Shown here in pieces: positions 41,599 to 50,044 of a stretch of DNA of 51,014 bases. The stretch is from assembly GCA_018817915.1 (NCBI GenBank), contig JAHISX010000026.1, positions 1 to 51,014 of the forward strand, given 5' to 3'. The notes under the pieces were generated by a model that saw nothing but the letters and a program-made list of their open reading frames with translations, was not told where the DNA came from and did no database searches. A program made the position numbers and the translations under genes. This stretch comes from Bacillota bacterium. GTDB taxonomy: Bacteria; Bacillota_I; Bacilli_A; Acholeplasmatales; Acholeplasmataceae. Positions within the stretch are counted from its first letter, which is position 1. Every line of letters begins with the position of its first letter.

Positions 41599-42128
41599 TT
41601 AGAACAATCAGAATTTCTGGTTTTGGTGGACAAGGTGTTATGCTAACTGGTCAGCTTTTAGCTCACGCAGCAAATGCACAAGGTCTTTATAGTCTTTGGG
41701 TACCTACATATGGTCCTGAAACAAGAGGTGGAACAGCAAATTGCTCAATTACAATTAGTGACCACCCAATCTACTCTCCTGTTTTTCAAAACTCTGACGA
41801 TTTAATTATCTTTAATGAACCATCACTAGCAAAATTCGGAAAGAAGATCAAATCAGGCGGAAATTTGTTTTACAATTCATCATTAATTAAACATGATGTT
41901 ATAGATTCTGATTTTCACACCTATGGTGTACCAATGAGTGAGCTTGCAATTTCTCTTGATAAACCTCAAGTAGCGAATATGGTTATGTTAGGGGCTTATA
42001 TAAAAGTAGTCAATCTATTTAAAGATGAAGTTATACTCGACTCACTAACACATTTCTTAGGAGCTAAAAAAGTGGGCATGTTGCCTGTTAATCAAAAAGC
42101 TCTTGCACTAGGTAGTCAATCCATTTAA
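41595..42128 (+). CDS. vorC: 2-oxoacid:ferredoxin oxidoreductase gamma subunit
   Basis: 177 residues. The start IRISGFGGQGVMLTGQLLAHAA and PTYGPETRGGTANCSI are the standard gamma-subunit signatures. This subunit helps hold CoA and the active site. It overlaps the beta gene by ATGA and ends the operon before a strong terminator. Nothing for the next step (acyl-CoA to acid, such as Ptb/Buk) lies in the window. Confidence 0.93.
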   Translation: MIRTIRISGFGGQGVMLTGQLLAHAANAQGLYSLWVPTYGPETRGGTANCSITISDHPIYSPVFQNSDDLIIFNEPSLAKFGKKIKSGGNLFYNSSLIKHDVIDSDFHTYGVPMSELAISLDKPQVANMVMLGAYIKVVNLFKDEVILDSLTHFLGAKKVGMLPVNQKALALGSQSI

Positions 42129-42133
42129 TTTTC

Positions 42134-42172
42134 AAAAGGACTCAATTTATAAGTAATTGTGTCCTTTTTTAC
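42134..42172 (+). terminator. Terminator of the dehydrogenase-oxidoreductase operon
   Basis: AAAAGGACTCAATT (42134-42147) pairs with AATTGTGTCCTTTT (42155-42168) with one mismatch, then more T. Confidence 0.9.
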
Positions 42173-42233
42173 TTTGTCTTTACGCTCAAAATGTATTGAA
42201 ATTCAAAACATTATAGTGTTAGAAATTAAATCA

Positions 42234-42242
42234 TGTTATAAT
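42234..42242 (+). promoter_or_regulatory. Extended -10 of the MFS gene
   Basis: TGTTATAAT with TATAAT at 42237-42242. No clear -35. Confidence 0.6.
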
Positions 42243-42284
42243 GATTTCAAGCGATAAAAAAAATTTAAGATTAGGGTGAAAAAA

Positions 42285-43892
42285 ATGAAACTCGATTACA
42301 AAAAGACGTTTTATATTGGTCTAGCATTCTTTATTATCACGATTTTTTGGCAAACTTATGATTCTATTATCACAAAGATTTTGATAGACAAATTTGGCCT
42401 GAATCAAACGTGGTCTGGTGTTGTCATGGCACTTGACAATGTCCTCGCATTGTTTATGTTACCTTTATTTGGTGCGCTGTCTGATAAGTCGAATAGAAAA
42501 CGTGGCAGAAGAACACCTTATGTTATTGTTGGTACGATTGTAGCAGCATTTGCCTTTATGGGATTATCCTATATGGATAGTGTTCAAACAACTCGTATAC
42601 AAGAAACAAATACGATTATTCAATTATATGAAGCAAATCATGATGAGACTGTAGACCGGCTAGAGGTAGATTACTGGGTTACACTTGTTGATCAAATGAC
42701 AATTGAAAGAGACGCTGCTCTTGATGCTGATGTTATTACACAAGATAGATACGAAACATGGCAGACTAAAGTACAAGATAAGATCAATGTTGTCTTAGAT
42801 GGTAGAACAACTGGTATGCTGGAAGTCAGTGATTTATCATATCTAGATGGTTATTATAATATATATTTAAGTGACTTAGCTTGGGAAGTTACTGTAGCTA
42901 ATCCATTGAACTTCATCATCTTTGTATTAGTTTTACTGATTGCACTTGTCTTTATGTCAATCTTCAGATCTCCGGCAGTAGCACTGATGCCAGATGTTAC
43001 GATGAAACCGCTTAGAAGTAAAGCAAATGCAGTTATTAACTTAATGGGTGCAGCAGCTGGAGTTACAGCGTTAGTTATTTTAACAGTTTTTGGATTAGGT
43101 GGCAAATCGTATGTTCATTATACGATGGCATTTGTTACTGTAGGTGTCGTTATGTTGATTGTTCTTGGAATCTTCTTATGGAAAGTTAACGAACCTAAGA
43201 TGGCTGAACAACGTATTGCTGATGATAAAAAATGGGGACTTACAGAAGAAGAGGAAGATGAAGCTGATGACATGCAAGATCTTCCACGTGATAAGAAGAT
43301 TTCTTTATATTTGATTTTATTTTCTGTCTTCTTATGGTTTATGGGTTATAACGCTGTAATGACTAAGGTTTCTGATTATGCTCCGAAAATCCTTCAATTG
43401 TCATCATTTACAATTCCATTATTAATTGCAAATGTGACAGCAATCATTGCATTCATACCTATTGGTATTCTTTCTACTAAATTTGGTAGAAGAAAGACAA
43501 TTTTATTTGGTATCGTCTTATTGACCTTATGCTTTGGTTCTGTATTCTTCTTAAGCCAAGATACAGGATGGATTATGTATATCGTCTTTGGACTTACAGG
43601 TATCGGTTGGGCAACAATTAACGTTAACTCTTATCCAATGGTTGTTGAACTTGCTAAGGGTTCTAATGTAGGCAGATACACTGGGTACTATTACTCATTT
43701 TCAATGGCAGCTCAAATTATTACACCAATCCTATCAGGTTTCTTAATGGATTCTATTCATCAAAAAATGTTATTTCCATATGCAACATTCTTTGTAGCAC
43801 TTGCTTTCATAACAATGTTTTTCACAAAACATGGAGACTCTAAAGCTGAAAAGAAAACTCTTCTCGAAAGCTTTGATGTCGATATGGATTAA
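42285..43892 (+). CDS. MFS transporter (GPH/SLC45-like) with large extracytoplasmic insertion
   Basis: 535 residues. The first helices and the MFS motif-A loop (FGALSDKSNRKRGRR, near 65-79) are clear, and a matching loop in the second half is STKFGRRKT. The family resembles the sugar-type GPH/SLC45 carriers, so a sugar or glycoside with H+ or Na+ is likely. Between helices 3 and 4 lies an acidic, non-membrane stretch of about 100 residues (about 95-205) rich in D, E, Q and T, predicted outside the cell. The ATG at 42285 follows AGGG at suitable spacing; a GTG at 42276 is part of that site. Terminator after. Confidence 0.85.
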   Translation: MKLDYKKTFYIGLAFFIITIFWQTYDSIITKILIDKFGLNQTWSGVVMALDNVLALFMLPLFGALSDKSNRKRGRRTPYVIVGTIVAAFAFMGLSYMDSVQTTRIQETNTIIQLYEANHDETVDRLEVDYWVTLVDQMTIERDAALDADVITQDRYETWQTKVQDKINVVLDGRTTGMLEVSDLSYLDGYYNIYLSDLAWEVTVANPLNFIIFVLVLLIALVFMSIFRSPAVALMPDVTMKPLRSKANAVINLMGAAAGVTALVILTVFGLGGKSYVHYTMAFVTVGVVMLIVLGIFLWKVNEPKMAEQRIADDKKWGLTEEEEDEADDMQDLPRDKKISLYLILFSVFLWFMGYNAVMTKVSDYAPKILQLSSFTIPLLIANVTAIIAFIPIGILSTKFGRRKTILFGIVLLTLCFGSVFFLSQDTGWIMYIVFGLTGIGWATINVNSYPMVVELAKGSNVGRYTGYYYSFSMAAQIITPILSGFLMDSIHQKMLFPYATFFVALAFITMFFTKHGDSKAEKKTLLESFDVDMD

Positions 43893-43906
43893 TTTTAAAT
43901 ATGAAA

Positions 43907-43937
43907 AAGGCACTTCATCCGAAGTGCCTTATTTTTT
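43907..43937. terminator. Bidirectional terminator
   Basis: AAGGCACTTC (43907-43916) pairs with GAAGTGCCTT (43921-43930) around ATCC, flanked by A and T runs. Shared by the MFS gene and the convergent glycerophosphodiesterase gene. Confidence 0.88.
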
Positions 43938-44666
43938 AGGTTCAAAGAATTCAAAGACTGTATTGTGATAATGACTTTTGACAAAGTCAAATTCTGCTTG
44001 AGATCTTGCTGCATAGCTGATGACAGTTATGCCTTTTTTCATTAATCGGTCTAAATATTTATTTGGCATATCATGAATACCATAACTTACGAAATCAGGC
44101 TTAGTTAAGCGATTGAACAGCATTCTTTTCATCATGAATTTAGTCAAAAAACTCATCTCTTTATCTTTTTTAAAATACTCTGAGATTTGACCTCTAATCA
44201 CTTCTGGATGATTTTTTTTAAACCATGAAACAACTTTGGGATGAAATGAAAATACTGCCCATTTTCCATGATAATTCTTAATGATCTTCATGAAAGATTC
44301 ACATAAAAAGATGACATCTCCATGCGGTTTCAACTCAATAAGCAAAGGCACTTTTCCGTCAACCAACTTAAGTACATCATCAAATTTAAGTATTTTTTGA
44401 GGCGTATTTAATAAGGTTAAATCTTTACATTCATCATATGTTACATCTCTTAATTCCCTTGGATCATCACATAAACGTTTAAAATGATAGTCGTGAAAAG
44501 CAAGTATAGTACCATCTTTTAGTACATTTAAATCAAGCTCTATTGAATAACCAGAATCTAGTGCTTTCTGAAAAGAAGCAAAAGAATTTTCTGGGATGCT
44601 TTGATCTTTAGAATGTAAGCCTCGATGAGCGATTAAATTATTTTGAATCCAACTAAGATCTTTCAT
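43929..44666 (-). CDS. Glycerophosphodiester phosphodiesterase
   Basis: 245 residues with a GDPD TIM barrel. AHRGLHS (catalytic His, near 14), PENSFASF, ELDLNVLKDG (metal-binding acids) and FHDYHFKRL (second His) are all present. It cleaves glycerophosphodiesters from phospholipid breakdown to glycerol-3-phosphate and an alcohol. There is no signal peptide, so it is cytoplasmic. The ATG at 44666 begins 2 bases after the upstream chromate-transporter stop; a TTG at 44675 is in frame but would overlap that gene. It is the last gene of a three-gene operon. Confidence 0.92.
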   Translation of the reverse strand: MKDLSWIQNNLIAHRGLHSKDQSIPENSFASFQKALDSGYSIELDLNVLKDGTILAFHDYHFKRLCDDPRELRDVTYDECKDLTLLNTPQKILKFDDVLKLVDGKVPLLIELKPHGDVIFLCESFMKIIKNYHGKWAVFSFHPKVVSWFKKNHPEVIRGQISEYFKKDKEMSFLTKFMMKRMLFNRLTKPDFVSYGIHDMPNKYLDRLMKKGITVISYAARSQAEFDFVKSHYHNTVFEFFEPKK

Positions 44667-44668
44667 AG

Positions 44669-45274
44669 TTACCAAGGGATAAGTCCATAAATCAACATAC
44701 CTAAAATGGCTGAGAAAAGGATGATTTTGACTGGTGACATTTTTTTATAGAAGATGGTCACACCGCCAACAATCACCAAAATAACTAAGCCTTTAAAATT
44801 AAATCCAGAAAAATCAAAATTTAAAGATTTAAAATCGATATTTGGTAAAGCTGCATGAACGATTAAACCTACAGATACACTGATGATCAAACCTATCACA
44901 GCAGGCTTAAGTCCAAGGAATGCATGGTTTACAATTTTACTTTCTAAGAACTTACTGCCAAGACTTGCTATGAGCAAAATGATGATAAATGAAGGGAGAA
45001 CAACACCTAATGTTGTTGCAAATGCTCCTAATAGAGCATAACCAATACCCATATCCTGAAATTGACTCATTCCAATAAATGTTGCCATATTCACAGCAAC
45101 TGGCCCTGGTGTTGATTCACTAATTCCTATAAAGTTAATCAGGGCATCAGCAGTAATATATCCACCACCAACAAGTTCATCTTTAATCAAGGGAATCATT
45201 GCATATCCACCACCAAAAGTGAATAAACCGATTTTGAAAAACATCCAGAATAGATTAAGAAGGGTTAGAAACAT
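44669..45274 (-). CDS. Chromate-transporter family (CHR) protein, second half
   Basis: 201 residues with about six membrane helices. FKIGLFTFGGGYAMIPLI at the N-terminus and ESTPGPVAVNMATFIG are the CHR-domain signatures. Short CHR proteins work in pairs with opposite topology, and the partner is the next gene upstream. Family members export chromate or related oxyanions, but the natural substrate here is unknown. AAGGAGG precedes the ATG, which lies within the end of the partner gene (20-base overlap). Confidence 0.92.
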   Translation of the reverse strand: MFLTLLNLFWMFFKIGLFTFGGGYAMIPLIKDELVGGGYITADALINFIGISESTPGPVAVNMATFIGMSQFQDMGIGYALLGAFATTLGVVLPSFIIILLIASLGSKFLESKIVNHAFLGLKPAVIGLIISVSVGLIVHAALPNIDFKSLNFDFSGFNFKGLVILVIVGGVTIFYKKMSPVKIILFSAILGMLIYGLIPW

Positions 45275-45833
45275 CAGTCTTCGCCTCCTTCACATGAATT
45301 AAGAAACCATATACAATACCTAAAACAGCACCTATAAGTAAAAGATAAATGACACTGACATTCATAAATAATGCAAATAACATTGAGAAAACTAAAATGG
45401 CAATTGCAAAGAGATTAAAGTGAATCTTTTTAGATAATTTCATTGCTGCTTTTAAGATTAAAATAGCCACACCAGCTTGAATACCTTTAAATGCATAAGC
45501 AACCCAAGTTAACTGTTGAAACTGAATAATGAACAAGGATATTAAAGAAATAGTGATAAAAGAAGGAATAATCACACCTAAAGTAGCGACTAAACTACCC
45601 TTAAAACCAGCGATTTTATACCCTATAAATGTTGCCGAATTAACAGCTAAAACTCCTGGAGTGGATTCAGAGATAATTAAAATCTTTAAGATATCATCAT
45701 CGTCTACCCATTCTTTTTTTTCAACAACCTCTTTACGCATGATTGGCATCATGGCGTAGCCACCACCAAAAGTCAATGCTCCAATTTTTAAAAATGTGGT
45801 AAAGAGATTAAATAGATTGTGTTGTTTTTTCAT
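45255..45833 (-). CDS. Chromate-transporter family (CHR) protein, first half
   Basis: 192 residues and about six membrane helices. LKIGALTFGGGYAMMPIM and SESTPGVLAVNSATFIGY are the CHR signature repeated. It pairs with the overlapping downstream CHR gene to form one transporter. GAGGTG precedes the ATG and TGTTATAAT lies upstream on the minus strand. The GGGYA and TPG motifs are conserved in both proteins, so both halves look functional. Confidence 0.92.
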   Translation of the reverse strand: MKKQHNLFNLFTTFLKIGALTFGGGYAMMPIMRKEVVEKKEWVDDDDILKILIISESTPGVLAVNSATFIGYKIAGFKGSLVATLGVIIPSFITISLISLFIIQFQQLTWVAYAFKGIQAGVAILILKAAMKLSKKIHFNLFAIAILVFSMLFALFMNVSVIYLLLIGAVLGIVYGFLIHVKEAKTDVSNPS

Positions 45834-45852
45834 CTTGACACCTCACCGAATT

Positions 45853-45861
45853 ATTATAACA
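45853..45861 (-). promoter_or_regulatory. Extended -10 of the CHR operon
   Basis: Minus strand TGTTATAAT (45861-45853). The divergent gene at 45922 uses the identical nine bases at 45889-45897. Confidence 0.65.
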
Positions 45862-45888
45862 TAAAAAATGTATTGATTTATCAAACTA

Positions 45889-45897
45889 TGTTATAAT
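45889..45897 (+). promoter_or_regulatory. Extended -10 of the nucleotidase-like lipoprotein gene
   Basis: TGTTATAAT with TATAAT at 45892-45897, 25 bases before the ATG. Confidence 0.65.
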
Positions 45898-45921
45898 ACT
45901 TTTGCAAAGGATGGATGGCAT

Positions 45922-47967
45922 ATGAAAAAAATTAAACTAATCTTTTTATTCTTTATTTTAGCTTTGATATTTGCAGGTTGTGATACTACAACACCAAAAG
46001 ATTTGGTTCCACCAAGTTTTATTGGAACGAAAGATATTACATTCTTCATTGGTTCAGATGAACCGGATTTTTTAGATGGTATTTCCGCAATTGACTCTAT
46101 CGATGGAGATTTATCTGCTTTAGTCACTTATGATGACTCAAATGTAGATCTATCAACACCTGGTATTTATACACTTACTTATATTGTTTCAGATCTTTCA
46201 GGAAATGAAATACATACATCAGTATCAATCATTGTCATTCAACAGACTGTCATCATAGATGAAACGCCTCCATTTATTTTTGGACAAACAGATATAACCT
46301 ATTATTTAGGTGATGAAGAACCTAACTTTTTATCTGGATTGGTTGCTTTTGATCCAGAGGATGGTAACTTGACTGATCAAATTACTGTTGATACAGCAGG
46401 TTTAGATTTAACTGTAGTTGGTGTCTATACCATCACTTATTCTGTTTCTGATGCAGTCGGGAATGAATATGAGATTACGATTCAAGTCACTGTGATTGAC
46501 CCTGATCAACTTGTAAGTCCAGATTATATCAATATTTATTATATTAATGATTTTCATGGTGCAATATTGGAAGATGCTGATGCACTTTATGGCCCACAAT
46601 TAGGATTTGCAAATATAGGAAATTTAATTTTGGATGAAAAAACAGCAAGTCCTATGAACACATTGTTTATAGCTGGTGGAGATATTTTGCAAGGATCTGT
46701 GATATCTAATTATTTTGATGGTACTTCCACAATAGATGTTTTAAATCAATTACAATTAGATGTCTTTACTATTGGCAATCATGAATTCGATTGGGGCTTA
46801 GATATCATCACCAGTTTTAGAGATCCAAGTTCACAAAGTCTTCAAGCAGACTTTCCTCTATTAGGAGCAAACATCTTTCTTGAAGGTACAACAACTAGAC
46901 CAGATTATATTGAACCATATGCTATAGTTGAACGTGGCAACTTAAAAATAGGCATTATAGGTGTGATGGGATTAGATTTGGAATACAGCATTGCAACTTC
47001 AAAAATAACTGGTTATTATTTTGCTGATCCTGTTTATTGGACAACATATTATGCTGAACTATTAAGAACACAAGAAGATGTTGATGTTGTTTTAGCTATC
47101 TTGCATGATGATGGAGAATCAACAGGTTACAATCAAACTATGAGTTCCTTAACAGGGAATCAAAGAATTGGCGCTGTCTTTAATGGCCATAGTCATGATG
47201 ATTATATTTCGGACAACGGAGTCAGAATGCCCTATATTCAGTCAGGAGCAAATGGTGAATTTGTTGGATTGATTACTTTAGAATTTGATGAATTCAAAAA
47301 TATCACACATGCAACAGCTCAAAATCTTAATTCATCAAATGAATCGAAATTAAATGAAGCAAATTCAGATATTGAAGCATTGATTGGCACATATTATTCG
47401 GAAGTTGAAAGTTTATATACTGAAGTTATATTGCCATCGGGTCAATATATGTCTACAGCATCTTTAACCACTTATATGTCTAAATTAATGGTTATTGCTA
47501 CAGATAGTGATATTGCTTTTCACAATTCCGGTGGAACTAGAGCACCAATTAGTAATGGACAAAATATTACTGCTGCTGTAATCTTTCAAGTATTTCCATT
47601 TGAGAATGTTATTAAAACAACACATTTGACAGGATCTCAGATTAATGCTTTTATTTCTAGTGGCTATGGTAGCTATTATGGTACGAGAACAACAAACATG
47701 ATTTTTGAAGATGATGAAATTTATAAAGTTGCTACAAATGATTATATGTTTGACAAATTAGAGTATCCTTATCCTTTCCAGTATGGAACTGATTCAGAAG
47801 ACACTGGTATTCTGATTCGAGATATCATGGAACAAATAGTAAGAGATCAAAAAGAAGCAGGATATAGTACTTTCTTATTATCAACGCCGATTGTCTTCTT
47901 AGCTAGTTATGAAATCAAACTATATATACTTGATAAAAATCCTTTTGAACAAATGAACACATTATAA
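45922..47967 (+). CDS. 5'-nucleotidase/metallophosphatase lipoprotein with two Ig-like domains
   Basis: 681 residues. Lipobox FAGC near residue 19-22. Two consecutive DUF5011-type Ig-like repeats (about 30-112 and 118-200), each beginning with PP and F, IG or G and running through DG and YTLTY/YTITY. Then the UshA-type enzyme: metallophosphatase motifs NDFHGA, GGDILQGS, GNHEFDWG and GHSHDD, followed by a 5'-nucleotidase C-terminal domain with HNSGGTRAP. It would hydrolyse nucleotides or nucleotide sugars at the outer face of the membrane. AAGGATGG precedes the ATG. Monocistronic with a terminator. Confidence 0.92.
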   Translation: MKKIKLIFLFFILALIFAGCDTTTPKDLVPPSFIGTKDITFFIGSDEPDFLDGISAIDSIDGDLSALVTYDDSNVDLSTPGIYTLTYIVSDLSGNEIHTSVSIIVIQQTVIIDETPPFIFGQTDITYYLGDEEPNFLSGLVAFDPEDGNLTDQITVDTAGLDLTVVGVYTITYSVSDAVGNEYEITIQVTVIDPDQLVSPDYINIYYINDFHGAILEDADALYGPQLGFANIGNLILDEKTASPMNTLFIAGGDILQGSVISNYFDGTSTIDVLNQLQLDVFTIGNHEFDWGLDIITSFRDPSSQSLQADFPLLGANIFLEGTTTRPDYIEPYAIVERGNLKIGIIGVMGLDLEYSIATSKITGYYFADPVYWTTYYAELLRTQEDVDVVLAILHDDGESTGYNQTMSSLTGNQRIGAVFNGHSHDDYISDNGVRMPYIQSGANGEFVGLITLEFDEFKNITHATAQNLNSSNESKLNEANSDIEALIGTYYSEVESLYTEVILPSGQYMSTASLTTYMSKLMVIATDSDIAFHNSGGTRAPISNGQNITAAVIFQVFPFENVIKTTHLTGSQINAFISSGYGSYYGTRTTNMIFEDDEIYKVATNDYMFDKLEYPYPFQYGTDSEDTGILIRDIMEQIVRDQKEAGYSTFLLSTPIVFLASYEIKLYILDKNPFEQMNTL

Positions 47968-47969
47968 TC

Positions 47970-47993
47970 AAAGGCTCGTTTGAGCCTTTTTTC
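47970..47993 (+). terminator. Terminator after nucleotidase-like gene
   Basis: AAAGGCTC (47970-47977) pairs with GAGCCTTT (47982-47989) around GTTT, then T. Confidence 0.88.
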
Positions 47994-48001
47994 TAAAGAG
48001 T

Positions 48002-48016
48002 TTGCAAACGGTTTCA
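48002..48016 (+). promoter_or_regulatory. cre box over the -35 of the glycosidase operon
   Basis: TTGCAAACGGTTTCA fits every fixed position of the cre consensus WTGNAANCGNWNNCW. It covers the expected -35 region, so a CcpA-type repressor would compete with RNA polymerase. Confidence 0.75.
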
Positions 48017-48027
48017 TAAAATGGGTA

Positions 48028-48036
48028 TGGTATAAT
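48028..48036 (+). promoter_or_regulatory. Extended -10 of the RDD-amylase-DUF1189 operon
   Basis: TGGTATAAT with TATAAT at 48031-48036. Confidence 0.65.
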
Positions 48037-48065
48037 TATATTGATGAAAAAAGTGAGGTAAAAAG

Positions 48066-48518
48066 ATGATTCCTTCATTTGAAAAAAGAGTTAGAGCATT
48101 TGCTATAGATACATCCGGAGTCACATTATTTGTGATTATTTCTTGGGCATTAGGAGATATATTTTTAGCTTTGCCTTATATCGTTAGTGGTGCAGCATTC
48201 TTAGGTTTCTATTTTGTTCCATATTTATTCTCTAAGGGTCAAACATTTGGTAAAAGAATCCAAAAAATTAAGGTTGTTAATTTAGATGGTTCTGATGTTG
48301 ATTTATGGAGAGTTATTTTAAGAGACTTATTTAAATTAGCTTTAAGTATAGGCACATTCAGTATTTATATGATTGTTTCATTTTTTATCCTCTCTGATAA
48401 ATCAGGAAGAACAATCCATGATTATATATTTAAAACAAAAGTTGTTGATTTGGAAAAGCCTACTGGGAAAAATACATTTATGAATAAAACCGAATCGATG
48501 AGAAAGAGAGGATTTTAA
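48066..48518 (+). CDS. RDD family membrane protein
   Basis: 150 residues with three to four membrane helices. KRVRAFAIDTSGV near the start and SDKSGRTIHDYIFKTKVV near the end are typical of the RDD domain, whose general function is unknown (some act in transport). GAGGT precedes the ATG. The stop overlaps the amylase ATG (TAATG), so it is translated together with that lipoprotein gene. Confidence 0.9.
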   Translation: MIPSFEKRVRAFAIDTSGVTLFVIISWALGDIFLALPYIVSGAAFLGFYFVPYLFSKGQTFGKRIQKIKVVNLDGSDVDLWRVILRDLFKLALSIGTFSIYMIVSFFILSDKSGRTIHDYIFKTKVVDLEKPTGKNTFMNKTESMRKRGF

Positions 48519-50044
48519 TGAGAAAGTTATTATCAATTTTTATTTTCATCTTTCTACTTACAGGACTTGTTGCATGTGATCAAGATATTGATCCTATTAT
48601 TGAGCCAATTGATTTATCACTAGTTTATCCTCAAAACGATGTTTATTATGAAATATTTGTCAGATCGTTTGCTGATAGTGATGCAGATGGTATTGGTGAT
48701 TTAAATGGGATTACAGAGCATTTGGATTATATAGAAGAATTGGGTGCAACTGCACTTTGGTTAATGCCAATTAATCCTTCACCTTCATATCATGGATACA
48801 GTGTAACCGATTATTATGATATTGAATCTGATTATGGTACATTAGCTGATTTTCAAAATCTAATTGATGCAGCATCCTTAAGAGGTATTGACATCATCAT
48901 TGATCTAGTGATCAATCATACATCAGATCAACACCCTTGGTATATCTCTGCAGCAAGTAGTACATCAAGTGAATATAGAGACTATTATATTTGGAATAAT
49001 GGAACAGCATACGAAAGCTTTGTTGGAGGAATGAAGGATTTAAACTTCGAAAATCCAGCTGTAGTTGCTGAAGTGAAGAACATTATGAATTTCTATTTAG
49101 AAATGGGTGTTCATGGATTTAGAATTGATGCAGCAAAGCATTTAATTGAAAGTAATAATGCAACATTAGATAATGCTCTTTTGATATTTGAACTCAATCA
49201 ATATATGAAATCTATTGATCCAAATAGCTTTCTCGTTTCTGAAGTTTTTGATTATAATTATCAACTAACAACTGATTATTACATTGGTACCGATTCTTTA
49301 TTTAACTTCAGTGCGGCATCTAATATTTGGGATAAAGTTGGATATGGTAATAATCGTTTTCTTTTGGTATCAAATCTAAAGAAGGCTTATGACGATTTTA
49401 GATTTATAAGACCTGATTTTGTTGATTCTCCATTCATCGATAACCATGATGTTGATAGAATTGCATCCATGGGTGGATTCAATACATATAACACATTGGA
49501 AAAAATAGCATTAGCAGCTAGAATATCATTAACTCTACCAGGGAGTCCTTTCATCTATTATGGTGATGAATTAGGTATGAAAGGTGTTAGGTATGAAGGT
49601 GTGAACATTCCAGGTTATGGCACTGTTTATGATGAGTATCGCAGACAACCATTCTTATGGGGTGATGCAGCATATCAAACTACTTGGTTACCAAGTGATG
49701 GATCTAATGATGCAGTTGATACATTATCTGTTCAAAGAACAGCAAAAAACTCATTATTCTCACAATATCAGCAAATGATTGAACTTAGAAAAGATAATCC
49801 AGCCTTAATGTATGGTAATTATTTTGAAGCCTATGTTAACAATACATCAAATATCCAGGGATATTTAAGATATTTCCAGTATGAAGATGTAGAGCAAGCT
49901 GTGCTTGTCCTCCACAATTTATCTCAAGATCCTTATCTGGTTGATCTTGAATATGTTTCTTTACTTTATGGAACGCTCAATATACCAGCTTACGGTTCTT
50001 TAATCATCACCATTGATCCAAATAGAATTGAGGAATACATTTAA
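48518..50044 (+). CDS. GH13 alpha-glucosidase/amylase lipoprotein
   Basis: 508 residues. Lipobox LVAC (Cys about 20) tethers it outside the membrane. GH13 regions: DLVINHTSDQHPW (region I), GFRIDAAKH (region II, nucleophile Asp), SEVFD (region III, acid/base Glu) and FIDNHDVDR (region IV). The N-terminus YYEIFVRSFADSDADGIGDL holds a Ca-type loop. It hydrolyses alpha-1,4-glucosidic bonds, probably in starch-like oligosaccharides or maltodextrins, near the cell surface. Overlaps by one base with the RDD gene and with the DUF1189 gene. Under cre-box control. Confidence 0.92.
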   Translation: MRKLLSIFIFIFLLTGLVACDQDIDPIIEPIDLSLVYPQNDVYYEIFVRSFADSDADGIGDLNGITEHLDYIEELGATALWLMPINPSPSYHGYSVTDYYDIESDYGTLADFQNLIDAASLRGIDIIIDLVINHTSDQHPWYISAASSTSSEYRDYYIWNNGTAYESFVGGMKDLNFENPAVVAEVKNIMNFYLEMGVHGFRIDAAKHLIESNNATLDNALLIFELNQYMKSIDPNSFLVSEVFDYNYQLTTDYYIGTDSLFNFSAASNIWDKVGYGNNRFLLVSNLKKAYDDFRFIRPDFVDSPFIDNHDVDRIASMGGFNTYNTLEKIALAARISLTLPGSPFIYYGDELGMKGVRYEGVNIPGYGTVYDEYRRQPFLWGDAAYQTTWLPSDGSNDAVDTLSVQRTAKNSLFSQYQQMIELRKDNPALMYGNYFEAYVNNTSNIQGYLRYFQYEDVEQAVLVLHNLSQDPYLVDLEYVSLLYGTLNIPAYGSLIITIDPNRIEEYI

